A DNA stretch of 64,000 bases from Eubacterium sp. (GCA_022764165.1 JALERM010000104.1:31704-95703), one strand, 5' to 3'. Counted from the first letter of the stretch, positions 7,983 to 16,762 are shown. Made by a program: numbers and translations. The notes: a model not told the origin generated them from the sequence alone.

Positions 7983-9695
7983 TTACTTCTTTCCACAGCA
8001 ATTTTTGTATTTTTTTCCGCTGCCGCAGGGACAGGGGTCATTGGGATATACTTTTTTTGTGCCAGGGAAAGCAATTATTTTCTCATTTTTCTGTATTTCC
8101 ACATAGGTGTGACCTCTGTAATCCCATTTCCTAAGATTATTTCCCAGTTTCCACAGGTTCTTCATTGCTTCTTCAATCTGTTTCTGTGAGGAAATCTTAC
8201 AGCCGCAATCCACAAGCGTATCAATCAATTCTTCTGCAGATGCGTTCATCCTTAATTCTTCCTGTACATACGTGTAAATCATGATGTCTTCCGGAGCTTT
8301 CTTATGCAGCTTTTTCTGCAGGTAGGTCATAAAGAATTGTACTGTTTCATCCGGTTTCTGAAATTCATCCCGCCCATACGCCAGAAATTCCTCCCGGTCT
8401 TCCGGTATATAGTAGGAGTATTTTTCCTGTTTCTTTAAAAGCCCGCAAAACATGTCTTCTTCCTCAAGGTCTTCATCCATAAAGAGACCTTCCTTCAACA
8501 CATATGGCTCTCCTGTATGTATATAGGCTTCTATTCGTTCCACTGCTTCCGATATGTTCAGGTTTGCTCCTTCGTATGCGTTATAGATTTCCACAAACTT
8601 CTCCACCGGAAGAACTCCATATAAGAACAATGCCGCATCACAATAGTCCATAAACTGTTGATTTTTCAGGCATTCCTCCCTAAACTCAGGAGTACAGATT
8701 TCTCTATACTTGTCCTGTACATCCTGGGGAACCTGATAAAACTCCAGTGCTGCATTAAAACCTCCATATGTCATCAGCAAAGAACTGTTTTCCATTAGTT
8801 CATCTGTCAGACAGATGCCATGCTGCTCGATGGCACTTTCAAACAAGTGAAGTTCCTTTTCTGATGCACGTGAAAATGTATTTTTCATAAAAGTCGTTTC
8901 CAGCAGATGATTTTTCAGCCACCGGCTCAAATCTTTTTTACTAAGTTTTCTATATCCGGTAAACCCATGGAATTTTGCAATCTCTATCAGGTTGTCTTTT
9001 GAATAATGCTTGTAAATATCTTCCAGAGATTTTATTTCCTCCACATTTTCCCGGATGCAATCTTCATGCTCACGCATGGCATCCATCCACTGTTCAATTC
9101 CGCTCATATCTTCCGGATCGTCACTGGTCAGGCTGCCTATCAGCATCTTCAGCATATCCCACTCATCCATATCATCCTTATCATCATACTTTGATTTGTT
9201 GACATGACGGGAAGTCTCCATAACTACCGGCAGATTCCATTTCTGATAATCAGCATTGACTCTTTCCATATCAAAAGGTACTGCCTCATCCTCATAATCA
9301 TAAAATCCCCAGATACCCCCGCAATCCTCAACCATATTGGGACCTTTATATTTCAATACCTGAGGATAACGTTTGTCATAAGGAACAATCTTTTCCACCT
9401 TGATCACATGTTCCCAGTCATCACCAAAATCATACGTATATGTGAAACTTCTACCCTCGTCCATCCATTCATCAATACATTCATCTGCTGTATCCTTTTT
9501 GTCATGCATCGGTGAACCTACAAATTCTCCGGCCGGATATTGAAAATCAAAGGCAAACATATGACCATGGGTCCATCCGAATGCTTTTTCAATAATATCA
9601 TCCAGATCAAAAAAAGTAATTCGATCCGGTACAAGAATTCTTCGCCATATCGGCGGATGACTGTTTTTGATTGTTATCTTTAGCTGGTATCCCAT
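7983..9695 (-). CDS. pRiA4b ORF-3-like protein with C-terminal SEC-C zinc motif
   Basis: A 570-residue protein. The first ~190 residues match the plasmid pRiA4b ORF-3 family (start MGYQLKITIKNSHPPIWRR; later TYDFGDDWEHVIKVEKI and CGGIWGFYDY). The middle holds a Rho-N/SAP-like helical stretch (NLIEIAKFHGFTGYRKLSKK). The last ~20 residues form a SEC-C zinc-binding motif (PNDPCPCGSGKKYKNCC). The family is often labelled 'IS1096 passenger TnpR', but nothing here is a transposase and there are no element ends. The function of such proteins is unknown; SEC-C motifs bind zinc and sometimes nucleic acid or ribosomes. It lies 18 bp downstream of the ABC-F gene and may share its transcript. Confidence 0.8.
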   Translation of the reverse strand: MGYQLKITIKNSHPPIWRRILVPDRITFFDLDDIIEKAFGWTHGHMFAFDFQYPAGEFVGSPMHDKKDTADECIDEWMDEGRSFTYTYDFGDDWEHVIKVEKIVPYDKRYPQVLKYKGPNMVEDCGGIWGFYDYEDEAVPFDMERVNADYQKWNLPVVMETSRHVNKSKYDDKDDMDEWDMLKMLIGSLTSDDPEDMSGIEQWMDAMREHEDCIRENVEEIKSLEDIYKHYSKDNLIEIAKFHGFTGYRKLSKKDLSRWLKNHLLETTFMKNTFSRASEKELHLFESAIEQHGICLTDELMENSSLLMTYGGFNAALEFYQVPQDVQDKYREICTPEFREECLKNQQFMDYCDAALFLYGVLPVEKFVEIYNAYEGANLNISEAVERIEAYIHTGEPYVLKEGLFMDEDLEEEDMFCGLLKKQEKYSYYIPEDREEFLAYGRDEFQKPDETVQFFMTYLQKKLHKKAPEDIMIYTYVQEELRMNASAEELIDTLVDCGCKISSQKQIEEAMKNLWKLGNNLRKWDYRGHTYVEIQKNEKIIAFPGTKKVYPNDPCPCGSGKKYKNCCGKK

Positions 9696-9713
9696 TTTTT
9701 CTATTCTCCTCTC

Positions 9714-11636
9714 TTACGGACAGGGGACAGTCTCCTGTCCCATCTGATATACTTCATACCACTGCAGGCAGGCCTCGGTCCATTTCGCACAGACTTTCTC
9801 CCATTCTTCCTGCATCCGTTCCTGTTCTTTCTTCAGTCTTTCCTCTTTTTCCTGATTTTCTTTCTCTTCTTTCTCTCCAAAACTGGAAAGTAACCACTCT
9901 TCATATTCTGATGTCTTTACTTCCATCTGTTCCCACAGATTTTCCGCATGACTGCGGACCTCCTCCATGGGCTCCTCAGCCAGCCGAAATCTCCAGTCCA
10001 GATAGGCATCTTCTGTGTCTATTTCCTTTAAGCGATGGCGTTCTCCTTTGGGCACTGCCCGGATGCCGGCAATCAGAGCCTGATCCTCCGCCTGTACCAG
10101 AGCAGCCAGACCATTTTCTGTCTGTTTTCTGCTTCTTTCCAGATAATGCTCATAACCGAAAGGATAGTAGCTGACCCCATCTTCTTCAAATACAAGAATC
10201 GCATCGGCCACCTGCCGGATAAAGTATCTGTCATGGGAAATGAACAGCATGGTTCCCCGATAGGACTGAAATGCCGACTCCAGCGTTTCTTTGGCCGGTA
10301 TATCCATATGATTGGTAGGTTCGTCCAACAGAATGAAATTGGGGCGCTCGGTAAGCATTTCCGCCAGCACCAGTCTGGCTTTTTCTCCTCCCGACAAAGC
10401 ACTGACTTTCACGGAGGCAGCCTTTCCGCCGAACAGGTATGCTCCCAGGGTCTGCCGTACTTCTTTTTCTGTCAATGCCGGAAAATGTTCATGAAAGTGT
10501 TCCGCCACCTGCTTTTCTGATTCCAGTGCTGCAGACTGCTGGTCAAAATACCCCATCACGGTGCGGTTTCCCAGTGTGCATTTTCCTTCCAGCGGGCTGA
10601 GGATTCCGGCCACTGTTTTTAAAAATGTGGTTTTACCCACTCCGTTATTACCAATAATGCCGATCTTCTGTCCCCGTTTCACACGGAGAGATACTTCCAG
10701 CAAGGGGGTATCATATCCTATTTTAAGGTGTTCTGCTTCCAGCACCCATTTGCTCCCCAGAACCGCAGGTTCCATGTCTCCGGTAAACAGGTGTACATCA
10801 TCCGGCTCCGGCTTTTCTATCTTTTCCATCCGCTCTATGATTGTTTTTCTCGAACGGGCGAAGGAAGCTTTCTTTGGCTTATGTTTAAATCGCTCAATTA
10901 ATTCATTCAGCCGCTGCAGTTCCTGCTGCTGCCGTTCATAAGCCTTCTGAACCAATGCCAGATCTTTTTGCTTCTGCTGCCGGAAATGTGTATAATTTCC
11001 CGGATATCGTTTCAGTTTTCCCTGATGCAGCTCGTAAACCACATCCACCACCTGATCCAGAAAGAAACGGTCATGAGATACGAAGACAACGGCATGTTCA
11101 TAGGTTTTCATGTATTCTTCCAGCCATTCCACCGTAGGGATGTCCAGATGGTTGGTAGGTTCATCCAGCAGCAAAATATCCGGCTTCTGCAAAAGAAGGC
11201 GTATCAGAGAAATTTTCGTCTGCTCACCTCCTGAAAATGAAGAAAGCTTCCGTTTCTTGTCTTCCTTTACAAATCCAAATCCAGTAAAAATTCGGTCGTA
11301 TTCCATCTCATAGGAAAATCGCTCTCTGGAAAATAAATCGCTCTGCGGACAGCCCTCCAGCAACAATTCTTCCACTGTTTTGTCCTGATCCGCCGATGGT
11401 GTCTGGCGAAGCATCCCGATTATCACATTTCTTGACGTAACAATCCCCGGACCCTGCCGCCTATCGTCCCGGTCCAGATCCAGTTCCCCTGCGATCAGAC
11501 GAAGAAGTGTGGATTTTCCGGCACCATTTCTCCCCACCACTGCTATTTTCTCTTTACCTTTTATCTCAAAATCAATGTGGGACAGAATCTGCCGGTCACC
11601 TACAGAAACTGTGCCATTGGTAATCTGGTATAACAT
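9714..11636 (-). CDS. ABC-F family ribosome-associated ATPase
   Basis: A 640-residue soluble protein with two ABC domains in tandem and no membrane segments. Domain 1 has Walker A GRNGAGKST, signature FSGGEQTKISLIRLL and Walker B ILLLDEPTNHLD. Domain 2 has GNNGVGKTT, LSGGEKARLVLAEML and FILLDEPTNHMD. The linker between them, about 80 residues with KHKPKKASFARSRK, corresponds to the P-site interaction motif of ABC-F proteins. A charged coiled-coil tail (EKEEKENQEKEERLKKE) ends the protein. ABC-F proteins act on the ribosomal E/P site, as translation factors or antibiotic-protection proteins. Which applies here cannot be told from sequence alone; its housekeeping context favours a YdiF-like translation factor. 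GCAGGAG precedes the ATG. Confidence 0.88.
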   Translation of the reverse strand: MLYQITNGTVSVGDRQILSHIDFEIKGKEKIAVVGRNGAGKSTLLRLIAGELDLDRDDRRQGPGIVTSRNVIIGMLRQTPSADQDKTVEELLLEGCPQSDLFSRERFSYEMEYDRIFTGFGFVKEDKKRKLSSFSGGEQTKISLIRLLLQKPDILLLDEPTNHLDIPTVEWLEEYMKTYEHAVVFVSHDRFFLDQVVDVVYELHQGKLKRYPGNYTHFRQQKQKDLALVQKAYERQQQELQRLNELIERFKHKPKKASFARSRKTIIERMEKIEKPEPDDVHLFTGDMEPAVLGSKWVLEAEHLKIGYDTPLLEVSLRVKRGQKIGIIGNNGVGKTTFLKTVAGILSPLEGKCTLGNRTVMGYFDQQSAALESEKQVAEHFHEHFPALTEKEVRQTLGAYLFGGKAASVKVSALSGGEKARLVLAEMLTERPNFILLDEPTNHMDIPAKETLESAFQSYRGTMLFISHDRYFIRQVADAILVFEEDGVSYYPFGYEHYLERSRKQTENGLAALVQAEDQALIAGIRAVPKGERHRLKEIDTEDAYLDWRFRLAEEPMEEVRSHAENLWEQMEVKTSEYEEWLLSSFGEKEEKENQEKEERLKKEQERMQEEWEKVCAKWTEACLQWYEVYQMGQETVPCP

Positions 11637-11675
11637 AAAATACTCCTGCTATGTTTTGCTTAACTGCCTGTTACT

Positions 11676-11704
11676 ATCTTAGTGATATAACCACTTGCTG
11701 TCAA
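11676..11704 (-). promoter_or_regulatory. Promoter of the ABC-F gene
   Basis: On the minus strand TTGACA (11704-11699), a 17-bp spacer and TAAGAT (11681-11676) precede the ABC-F start codon by about 40 nt. Confidence 0.65.
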
Positions 11705-11723
11705 TAGCATACCATAAAATGAG

Positions 11724-11767
11724 AGAAAACCATATGCAAATGTTTTAATATCTGCATATGGTTTTCT
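11724..11767 (-). terminator. Terminator downstream of purC
   Basis: A perfect 15-bp inverted repeat (11724-11738 with 11753-11767) lies just past the purC stop. On the minus strand it is followed by a T-rich stretch. Confidence 0.7.
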
Positions 11768-11786
11768 TTTATGTTTGGCGACTGAT

Positions 11787-12650
11787 TTATTTCAGTTTTT
11801 CTCCTGTCAGCATTTCATAGCTCTGCAGGTATTTATCAATGGTCTTGTCCACGATTTCCTGCGGCAGTGTCCAGTCGTTATCCGGGTTGGCTTTCAGCCA
11901 GTCACGGGCAAACTGTTTGTCGAAGGATGGCTGACCATGACCCGGTTCATATCCTTCTGCCGGCCAGAAACGGGAGCTGTCCGGTGTCAGCATCTCATCA
12001 CCGATAACCACATTTCCATTTTCATCCAGACCAAACTCAAATTTGGTATCTGCGATGATGATACCGCGGGTCAGAGCGTAATCAGCACATTTTTTGTACA
12101 GAGCGATGGTGCAGTCACGCAGTTTTGCAGCATATTCCTCGCCTTTTCCCGGGAAATATTTTTCCAGATGAGCAATACTCTGTTCGTAGGAAATATTTTC
12201 ATCGTGATCACCGATTTCTGCCTTTGTGGACGGAGTGTAGATCGGCTCCGGCAGTTTGTCGGACTCTTTCAGACCTTCCGGCAGTTTGATACCGCACACA
12301 GTGCCGTCTTTCTGATAACTTGCCCAGCCGCTTCCGGTGATATAACCACGAACGATACATTCAATTGGAAGCATATTCAGCTTCTTACACATCATACTGT
12401 TGCCGTCGAACTGTGGCTGCTGGAAAAACTCCGGCATATCTTTTACATCGGCAGAAATCATATGGTTAGGAAGAATGTCTTTGGTCAGATCGAACCAGAA
12501 CTTGGACATCTGAGTCAGAACAGTTCCTTTTTTCGTTACAACATTGTTCAGGATGACATCGAAGCAGCTGATACGGTCAGTTGCAACCATGATCAGGCTG
12601 TCGCCATTGTCATAAATCTCACGAACTTTACCTTCTTTAATTGGTTTCAT
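11787..12650 (-). CDS. purC: Phosphoribosylaminoimidazole-succinocarboxamide (SAICAR) synthase
   Basis: A 287-residue SAICAR synthase, which condenses CAIR with aspartate and ATP in purine biosynthesis. Recognisable family stretches are the start KEGKVREIYDNGDSLIMVATDRISCFD, shown here only in part as GKVREIYDNGDSLIMVATDR, the CIVRGYITGSGW motif, and the late IIADTKFEFGLDENGNV region. The length fits the longer PurC form that has extra C-terminal residues. GCGAGGT lies upstream of the ATG. It stands alone, with no other pur gene nearby, and has its own terminator. It lies between the ABC-F gene and the GPH symporter on the same strand. Confidence 0.95.
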   Translation of the reverse strand: MKPIKEGKVREIYDNGDSLIMVATDRISCFDVILNNVVTKKGTVLTQMSKFWFDLTKDILPNHMISADVKDMPEFFQQPQFDGNSMMCKKLNMLPIECIVRGYITGSGWASYQKDGTVCGIKLPEGLKESDKLPEPIYTPSTKAEIGDHDENISYEQSIAHLEKYFPGKGEEYAAKLRDCTIALYKKCADYALTRGIIIADTKFEFGLDENGNVVIGDEMLTPDSSRFWPAEGYEPGHGQPSFDKQFARDWLKANPDNDWTLPQEIVDKTIDKYLQSYEMLTGEKLK

Positions 12651-12749
12651 TGTACATACCTCGCTTTTTAAAGATTATGAATGTCTCCACCTTATAGTGA
12701 AACAGATTTTGGGGAAAAATGCAACTATTTTTTTTGCGAGGTATTTATT

Positions 12750-14135
12750 TCAACTGTTTCTTCGCATTTTCAATTCTCTGGTATTCGCTTCCACCCGGCT
12801 TTTATTTAGCGGATATATAAAAATCAGTGCTGCTGCCACTGCCGCAAATCCAATCATCGGTACGATGCAGGACATGCGGAAGATGCTGGCTGTCACTTCA
12901 GGGTCGAAGGCTGTTTCCTGAGTGTAGCCGACCATGGTCAGCAGACCACCCACCAGTCCTGAAGACAGAGCCTGCCCTATTTTGCGGGCGAAGGAGTACA
13001 CAGCGTATATGGTTCCGTCCTCTCTCACCCCATTTCGCACCTCTGCGTCATCTATCACATCTGTAATCATTGCCCAGATTACGGTATTGAAGAATCCCAT
13101 TCCCACATTGGCCAGTGTGAAATAGATTACATAGATGTAAGGATTGGATGGTTTTACCAACAGGCAAACCAGATAAATCAGCGAGCTGAATATACAGGAT
13201 AACACGGACAGTTCTTTTTTTCCGATCCGGTCCGCCAGTCGGACGGCAAATGGCGCACAGATAATCAGGATGGCAATGCTTCCCGTCAGGGAGGACAGAG
13301 ATTGAGCGCCTGCAGAACCGTAATAATTGGGAAATACATATCCGGCAATTCCCTGCATTCCCAGCTGTGCCAGAAGCAGAAGGATGGCTGCCACAATGAT
13401 TCCGATCAATGCCTGATTGGTAAAGAGATTTTTCAGGAGTCTGCCGATATTCAATTTTTCAAAATTGGCATTTACCGGGACACGTTCCTGAACCATATAG
13501 TAACAGAGCAGATAGCAGATAATCGCTCCCACGGTAAATACTCCTGCTATGACAGTCATTCGTGAACCGGAAAGTACCGTATTTCCATTGACCACCACAT
13601 AGGCAAAAATCGGAGTTCCTACACCGATGACCAGACTGGCCAGTGTGGCACCGATGGTTCTCCAGGTAGACAATTCCGCCCGTTCTTTGGGATTATCTGT
13701 GATGGCTGATGCCATGGAACCATAGGGAATATTGATTGATGTATAAAAAATAGAGCCCCACAGGATATAGGTCACTACCATCCAGACTACTCTATATCCA
13801 TAACCCAGATTTGCGATTCCTGCCTGATAAATCAGGAAAGAGGCAATTGCCACAGGACCACACATCCTGCGGATCCATGGTTTGAATTTGCCGTCTTTGG
13901 TGGGGCGGGACCGGTCAACGATCTGCCCCATGGTCACATCTGTAAATGCGTCTATGAAACGCGCCGCCATCATCAGAGCTCCCACCACTCCTCCTGCGAT
14001 TCCCATGACATCTGTGTAAAATTTCAGCATAAACATGGAAGACAGCAGAAAGGTAAAATCATTTCCAAAATCACCGAACATATAACCGATTTTATCCCGC
14101 ATACCGAAAGGTTTTATATTTTTTCTATTTTCCAT
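12750..14135 (-). CDS. GPH (MelB-type) glycoside/cation symporter
   Basis: A 461-residue integral membrane protein with about 12 hydrophobic segments. The N-terminus (KIGYMFGDFGNDFTF) and RFIDAFTDVTMGQIVDRSRP match the Glycoside-Pentoside-Hexuronide:cation symporter family (MelB, XynB), including the conserved aspartates of the cation site. Other landmarks are GSMASAITDNPKERAELSTW and YAVYSFARKIGQALSSGLVG. It would import a sugar or glycoside with Na+ or H+. The substrate is unknown and no glycosidase is adjacent. GGAGG precedes the ATG. It is divergently transcribed from the nitrilase gene, across a 137-bp intergenic region. Confidence 0.92.
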   Translation of the reverse strand: MENRKNIKPFGMRDKIGYMFGDFGNDFTFLLSSMFMLKFYTDVMGIAGGVVGALMMAARFIDAFTDVTMGQIVDRSRPTKDGKFKPWIRRMCGPVAIASFLIYQAGIANLGYGYRVVWMVVTYILWGSIFYTSINIPYGSMASAITDNPKERAELSTWRTIGATLASLVIGVGTPIFAYVVVNGNTVLSGSRMTVIAGVFTVGAIICYLLCYYMVQERVPVNANFEKLNIGRLLKNLFTNQALIGIIVAAILLLLAQLGMQGIAGYVFPNYYGSAGAQSLSSLTGSIAILIICAPFAVRLADRIGKKELSVLSCIFSSLIYLVCLLVKPSNPYIYVIYFTLANVGMGFFNTVIWAMITDVIDDAEVRNGVREDGTIYAVYSFARKIGQALSSGLVGGLLTMVGYTQETAFDPEVTASIFRMSCIVPMIGFAAVAAALIFIYPLNKSRVEANTRELKMRRNS

Positions 14136-14213
14136 AAGTACCTCCTCACTTATTCCGTAGTATGAGCGAAAGTAATGATATTATACGGTAATTATCAAAT
14201 ATTTTCCTTTTGC

Positions 14214-14242
14214 TTGAATTTCATAAAATTGCGGAGTATGAT
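14214..14242 (+). promoter_or_regulatory. Promoter of the nitrilase gene
   Basis: TTGAAT, a 17-bp spacer and TATGAT precede the ATG at 14273 by about 30 nt. Confidence 0.5.
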
Positions 14243-14272
14243 GGTAGAAAACAGCACACAAGGAGGTTTCTT

Positions 14273-15070
14273 ATGGCATCCATCATCGCTCTGGCCCAGT
14301 GCGGCTCCTCTGATGCTATAGCAAAAAACCTGAAAACGGCAGCTCATTTTATGGAAATGGCATCCCATTCTCAGGCTTCTATGATTGTATTTCCTGAATA
14401 TTTTATGATTTCTTATCTGGCTTGCGACCATGGTTATGTGAGAGAAGCACAGTCGCTGCAGGACTCTTTTGTCCAATCCATGAGTGCGCTGGCCCGCCAG
14501 TATCACCTCTGGGTAATCTTTGGTATGAGTGAGCGGCCTGAAGAATCGGCTTCAGACATTTTCACTGAAAAATGCTGCAACACCCTGGTAATTCTCGATG
14601 AGCAGGGTGTCTTTCGTGCCCATTATCGAAAATATCATCTGTTTGATGCATTTCACTGGAAGGAATCCAACGATACCATTCCTGGATGTGAGGTTTTTTC
14701 TCCCATCGATACTCCTTTTGGTAAACTGGGGCTTGGTACCTGCTATGATCTGCGTTTTCCCGAACTGGCCCGAAAGCAGGCCATCGCAGGTGCACAGCTT
14801 ATGATTTATCCGGCTGCATGGGTCAAAGGTGAGCTGAAAGACGTGCACTGGAAAACACTGCTACAGGCAAGAGCCATCGAAAACAGCATGTACGTCATCG
14901 GCTGCTCACAGTATACTCCTGACACCTACCTGGGACAAAGCTGTGCGTTTGACCCTATGGGGCGAAAACTGGCTGAGGGCGGCTGCAGGGAGGAACTTCT
15001 GCTTGTAACTGTGAATCCGGAAGAATCAGATCGGGCAAGACTTATGATTGGATCAGTTTCTCAGAAGTGA
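14273..15070 (+). CDS. Carbon-nitrogen hydrolase (nitrilase superfamily)
   Basis: A 265-residue member of the nitrilase/amidase superfamily, which hydrolyses omega-amides, carbamoyl compounds or similar C-N bonds. The catalytic triad is visible: Glu in VFPEYFM, Lys in HYRKYHLF and Cys in GTCYDLRFPEL. YPAAWVKGE and LQARAIENSMYVIG are typical of the NIT2/omega-amidase group, so an omega-amidase role (2-oxoglutaramate or 2-oxosuccinamate) is a reasonable inference. The start at 14273 has AAGGAGG at ideal spacing; an upstream in-frame codon at 14210 has none. It is divergent from the sugar symporter and followed by a 53-bp-period hairpin array. Confidence 0.88.
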   Translation: MASIIALAQCGSSDAIAKNLKTAAHFMEMASHSQASMIVFPEYFMISYLACDHGYVREAQSLQDSFVQSMSALARQYHLWVIFGMSERPEESASDIFTEKCCNTLVILDEQGVFRAHYRKYHLFDAFHWKESNDTIPGCEVFSPIDTPFGKLGLGTCYDLRFPELARKQAIAGAQLMIYPAAWVKGELKDVHWKTLLQARAIENSMYVIGCSQYTPDTYLGQSCAFDPMGRKLAEGGCREELLLVTVNPEESDRARLMIGSVSQK

Positions 15071-15093
15071 CCAGGCGAGAGAGTGGCTTTCCT

Positions 15094-15384
15094 CCTACCT
15101 TTTTTGCCTTTCGGTAGGCTTCATTGATTAGTTTTCGGATTTTTCTCCTATCTTTTTGAGATTTTTATAGGCTATATCATTTGTTTCTGTAATTTGCAGC
15201 CTATACTTTTACCAATTTTAGTAAGCTCATTAAGGCATTTCTTTGATTCTCAGCCTACGTTTCTCCTGATTTGGTAGGATGGAAACATAAAAAACAAGAA
15301 ATATAGCCTACCTAAAGACCAAAAAGGTAGGACAGAAACCTAAATAACAATCATTTAAGCCTACAATGAATAGTTCAGCGCAGA
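15094..15384. repeat. Degenerate tandem array of hairpins with 53-bp period
   Basis: Six units start at 15094, 15147, 15200, 15254, 15307 and 15360 (spacing 53, 53, 54, 53, 53). Each begins with CCTAC/CCTAT; the first five close about 25 bp later with GGTAGG or a variant, forming short hairpins. The 28-bp segments between them are T-rich in the left half and A-rich in the right half. The right half resembles the reverse complement of the left: unit 1 matches the complement of unit 5 at 22 of 25 positions by eye, and the spacers pair at about 18 of 28. The whole is thus a large imperfect palindrome centred near 15239. I see no ORF in it. Identity unknown. Confidence 0.75.
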
Positions 15385-15445
15385 ATAATGGCTGACTGAA
15401 CTATAACCCAAGACCACAAAAATTCCCGGGGAAAATCTTCCTATC

Positions 15446-15474
15446 TTGACAAAGTTCTTTGCATGACGTATACT
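15446..15474 (+). promoter_or_regulatory. Promoter of fabH
   Basis: TTGACA, an exact 17-bp spacer and TATACT form a strong promoter. Transcription would start near 15481, inside or just before the palindrome at 15489-15504. A lone CCCGGGG arm lies upstream at about 15425. Confidence 0.8.
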
Positions 15475-15488
15475 TTGATAGAAAAATA

Positions 15489-15504
15489 ATTTGACTATCA
15501 AAAT
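15489..15504. promoter_or_regulatory. FabT-like operator at fabH
   Basis: ATTTGACTATCAAAAT contains the palindrome TTTGA-N3-TCAAA, close to the TTTGA..TCAAA boxes bound by FabT (MarR-family fatty-acid regulator) in Firmicutes. It overlaps the expected transcription start. A related half-site, CTTTGATAG, overlaps the -10 box. Assignment to FabT is inference from established motifs; no fabT gene is in the window. Confidence 0.55.
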
Positions 15505-15520
15505 ACATGAGGGTAAATAC

Positions 15521-16477
15521 ATGACTACAAGAATTATAGGTACCGGAAGTTGTCTTCCTGCCCAGGTGATTAGCAACGATCAGTTAGCACAGTGGGTGGA
15601 TACCAGTGATGAGTGGATTTCTTCCAGAACCGGAATCAGAAATCGTCGGATTGTAAAGGATGAGACGGGAGCATGGATGGCATCACAGGCAGCGAAGAAA
15701 GCTCTTGAAAATGCAAATACAGATGCAGAGGAGATTGATCTGATCGTGGTTGCAACCTGCAGTAATGATATGCAGTTTCCATCTACCGCCTGTCAAGTTC
15801 AGGAAGCAATCGGAGCTCGGCATGCGGTGGCTTTTGATATCAGTGCCGCCTGTTCCGGATTCTTATTTGGGATAAATACGGTTCATGCTTACTTTTCAGC
15901 AGGGATTTATAAAAAAGCACTGGTGATTGGAACAGAAGTCCTTTCCAAGCTGGTGGACTGGACAGATCGTTCTACCTGTGTACTGTTTGGTGACGGTGCA
16001 GGTGCGGCAGTAGTGGAAGCTGCGGAGACTGGTCTGGAAGGCTTTGTGCAGTATTCTGACGGATCAAAAGGAAATGTACTGACCTGTAGTTCCAGAAAGA
16101 TTCAAAATCCTCTGCAGGAAACTACAGAGGATTATATCCGGATGAACGGACAGGAAGTGTTTAAGTTTGCTGTAAAAAAAGTTCCCGAGTGCATCCTGCA
16201 GGTTCTGGAACAGACAGGAACAAAGAAAGAGGACATTCGCTGGTATGTACTTCATCAGGCAAACAGCAGAATCATTCAGTCAGCTGCAAAACGTCTTGGT
16301 GTGCCGGAAGAAAAATTTCCTATGAATATGGAAAAATACGGTAATACTTCAGCAGCCAGCATACCGGTGCTTCTGGATGAGATGAACAGAAATGGAATGT
16401 TGACACGAGGAGACCGGCTGATTCTGTCGGGATTTGGAGCCGGATTGACATGGGGTGCCGCTCAGATTGTGTGGTGA
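15521..16477 (+). CDS. fabH: Beta-ketoacyl-ACP synthase III
   Basis: A 318-residue KAS III, which starts type II fatty-acid synthesis by condensing acetyl-CoA (or a branched acyl-CoA) with malonyl-ACP. The catalytic Cys is in DISAACSGFLFG, the His in LHQANSRI, and the Asn in KYGNTSAASIP; the C-terminal GFGAGLTWG loop is also present. The ATG at 15521 has GAGGG upstream; an upstream in-frame TTG at 15491 is less likely and would lie inside the operator. No other fab gene follows; only a 73-residue hypothetical comes after it. This is therefore either a solitary fabH or a second copy. Confidence 0.94.
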   Translation: MTTRIIGTGSCLPAQVISNDQLAQWVDTSDEWISSRTGIRNRRIVKDETGAWMASQAAKKALENANTDAEEIDLIVVATCSNDMQFPSTACQVQEAIGARHAVAFDISAACSGFLFGINTVHAYFSAGIYKKALVIGTEVLSKLVDWTDRSTCVLFGDGAGAAVVEAAETGLEGFVQYSDGSKGNVLTCSSRKIQNPLQETTEDYIRMNGQEVFKFAVKKVPECILQVLEQTGTKKEDIRWYVLHQANSRIIQSAAKRLGVPEEKFPMNMEKYGNTSAASIPVLLDEMNRNGMLTRGDRLILSGFGAGLTWGAAQIVW

Positions 16478-16540
16478 ACGAATAATTATTCTGTAATCAG
16501 GCATACTATTCCTGAGAAAGAGAGTGGCTGGAGGTTGCCT

Positions 16541-16762
16541 ATGAAACAAAGTGATAAGAAACCAGAGAAAGATAAGTACGGAGTCACTGATACCGATGAT
16601 CTTGCTGCCTGTTCAGCAATGGACTGTACAGGCCTGATACCGGCAGGACCTGTAACGGAAGAGGAACGGGAGCGATATGAAGAGTTATATCCTTCTCTGA
16701 CACCCCCGATTCTGCTTCATAAAGATGATGAGAAGAAAAAGATTTCCCCGGGGAGAATGTAA
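16541..16762 (+). CDS. Hypothetical 73-residue acidic protein after fabH
   Basis: A small soluble protein starting MKQSDKKPEKDKYGVTDTDD. The centre reads LAACSAMDCTGLIPAGPVTE, with two cysteines, and is followed by EEERERYEELYP. I do not recognise a family. GGAGG lies 6 nt upstream of the ATG; an upstream TTG at 16535 overlaps the ribosome site. It sits 63 nt after fabH and probably shares its transcript. The last codons (KKKISPGRM) lie inside the left arm and loop of the CCCCGGGG terminator, and the stop codon is in the loop. Good ribosome site and codon-like composition argue that it is translated. Confidence 0.65.
   Translation: MKQSDKKPEKDKYGVTDTDDLAACSAMDCTGLIPAGPVTEEERERYEELYPSLTPPILLHKDDEKKKISPGRM

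Noticed and set aside
7983..9695. Mobile element suggested by the family label 'IS1096 passenger TnpR'
   Set aside because: No transposase, resolvase catalytic motif or terminal repeats; the label is historical.
9714..11636. Antibiotic-resistance ABC-F gene
   Set aside because: The architecture fits ABC-F in general; nothing in the linker identifies a resistance subtype, and there is no transfer signature.
11775..12671. 298-residue ORF opposite purC
   Set aside because: Covers the entire purC gene in reverse and has no supporting motif.
15094..15384. CRISPR array
   Set aside because: Repeats are degenerate, spacers are AT-rich and complementary to each other, and no cas gene is present.
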